From CALMFT01 sp964563595 (lineage in GTDB: Bacteria > Patescibacteriota > Gracilibacteria > Absconditabacterales > Absconditicoccaceae): a DNA stretch of 6,905 bases. How positions within the stretch are numbered: position 1 is the first letter of the stretch; each line of letters begins with the position of its first letter. This document shows, one piece after another, positions 6,832-6,905 of the stretch. The position numbers and the translations under genes were made by a program. The DNA lies in the NCBI GenBank assembly GCA_964563595.1, contig CAZLWR010000039.1:1-6905 (forward strand), written 5' to 3'. Under the pieces are notes generated by a model. The model was not told the DNA's origin, did not search any database, and worked only from the letters and a program-made list of their open reading frames with translations.

Positions 6832-6903
6832 AGGGGGTTAGTGTAGTGGTTCGCACAACGGTCTTCGAAACCGTTAGGAGCAGTTCAAATCTGCTACTCC
6901 CTG
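6832..6903 (+). tRNA. tRNA with anticodon UCG and tRNA-Trp-like body (predicted to insert Trp at CGA/CGG)
   Basis: A full cloverleaf is visible: acceptor AGGGGGT/ACTCCCT (one G-U pair), D stem GTGT/GCAC, anticodon stem ACGGT/ACCGT with loop CTTCGAA (anticodon TCG at 6865-6867), T stem AGCAG/CTGCT with loop TTCAAAT, and discriminator G at 6903. No CCA is encoded. By anticodon this would be called tRNA-Arg, but A1-U72, G2-C71, G3-C70, G73 and the anticodon arm closely follow bacterial tRNA-Trp (E. coli: AGGGG... and CGGTCTCCAAAACCG). The base after the D-loop GG is U, not the A20 that arginyl-tRNA synthetase usually needs. U34 could read both CGA and CGG. The structure is seen; the amino acid is inferred from these elements and from codon placement in the neighbouring genes. 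Confidence 0.88.
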
Positions 6904-6905
6904 AA

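Noticed and set aside
6832..6903. Ordinary tRNA-Arg(UCG)
   Set aside because: It lacks A20, has Trp-type acceptor stem and anticodon arm, and CGA/CGG codons in this window fall on Trp columns.

Overview
The window reads as a piece of a Candidate Phyla Radiation genome, most likely Absconditabacteria (SR1) or the neighbouring Gracilibacteria. All seven complete genes only become continuous if TGA is read as glycine (translation table 25). I count 33 in-frame TGA codons, many at invariant glycines of known families. No gene stops at TGA; the stops are TAA or TAG. The sequence is AT-rich, and no gene has a convincing Shine-Dalgarno site.

A second layer of recoding is visible. CGA and CGG, normally arginine, fall where these families expect tryptophan: the Trp of the SufS 'HHANIVPWQ' motif, the Trp of the Bcp 'VWRxVxxxGH' motif, and an aromatic position at the MurE C-terminus. 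Conserved arginines are written AGA, AGG, CGT or CGC. At the right edge lies a tRNA with anticodon UCG whose acceptor stem, discriminator G73 and anticodon arm resemble tRNA-Trp and which lacks the usual tRNA-Arg mark at position 20. The likely code is therefore UGA=Gly with CGA/CGG=Trp.

Layout. (1) 1-89 is the tail of an unidentified gene. (2) 132-1304 (+) is queA, for queuosine tRNA modification. (3) 4541 down to 1322 (-) is one apparent transcription unit: sufS (cysteine desulfurase), tRNA-Ser(GGA), fpr (ferredoxin/flavodoxin-NAD(P)H reductase), bcp (thiol peroxidase), and a small four-helix membrane protein that converges on queA. (4) 4542-4612 is a short divergent control region with an 18-bp palindrome. 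(5) 4613-5377 (+) is a putative Fe(II)/2-oxoglutarate dioxygenase. (6) 5379-6698 (-) is a short Mur ligase of the MurE type, with a strong extended -10 promoter so close to its ATG that the mRNA should be leaderless or nearly so. (7) 6832-6903 (+) is the tRNA(UCG).

The minus-strand unit combines sulfur mobilisation for Fe-S clusters, electron transfer and peroxide removal, next to a possible oxygen-using enzyme. This points to a redox or oxygen-defence theme. A nine-base odd palindrome, TGTCWGACA, recurs far more often than chance would give, in several genes and in different reading frames, so it looks like a DNA-level signal. No mobile element, CRISPR array or rRNA is visible, and no stretch over 300 bases lacks a gene.
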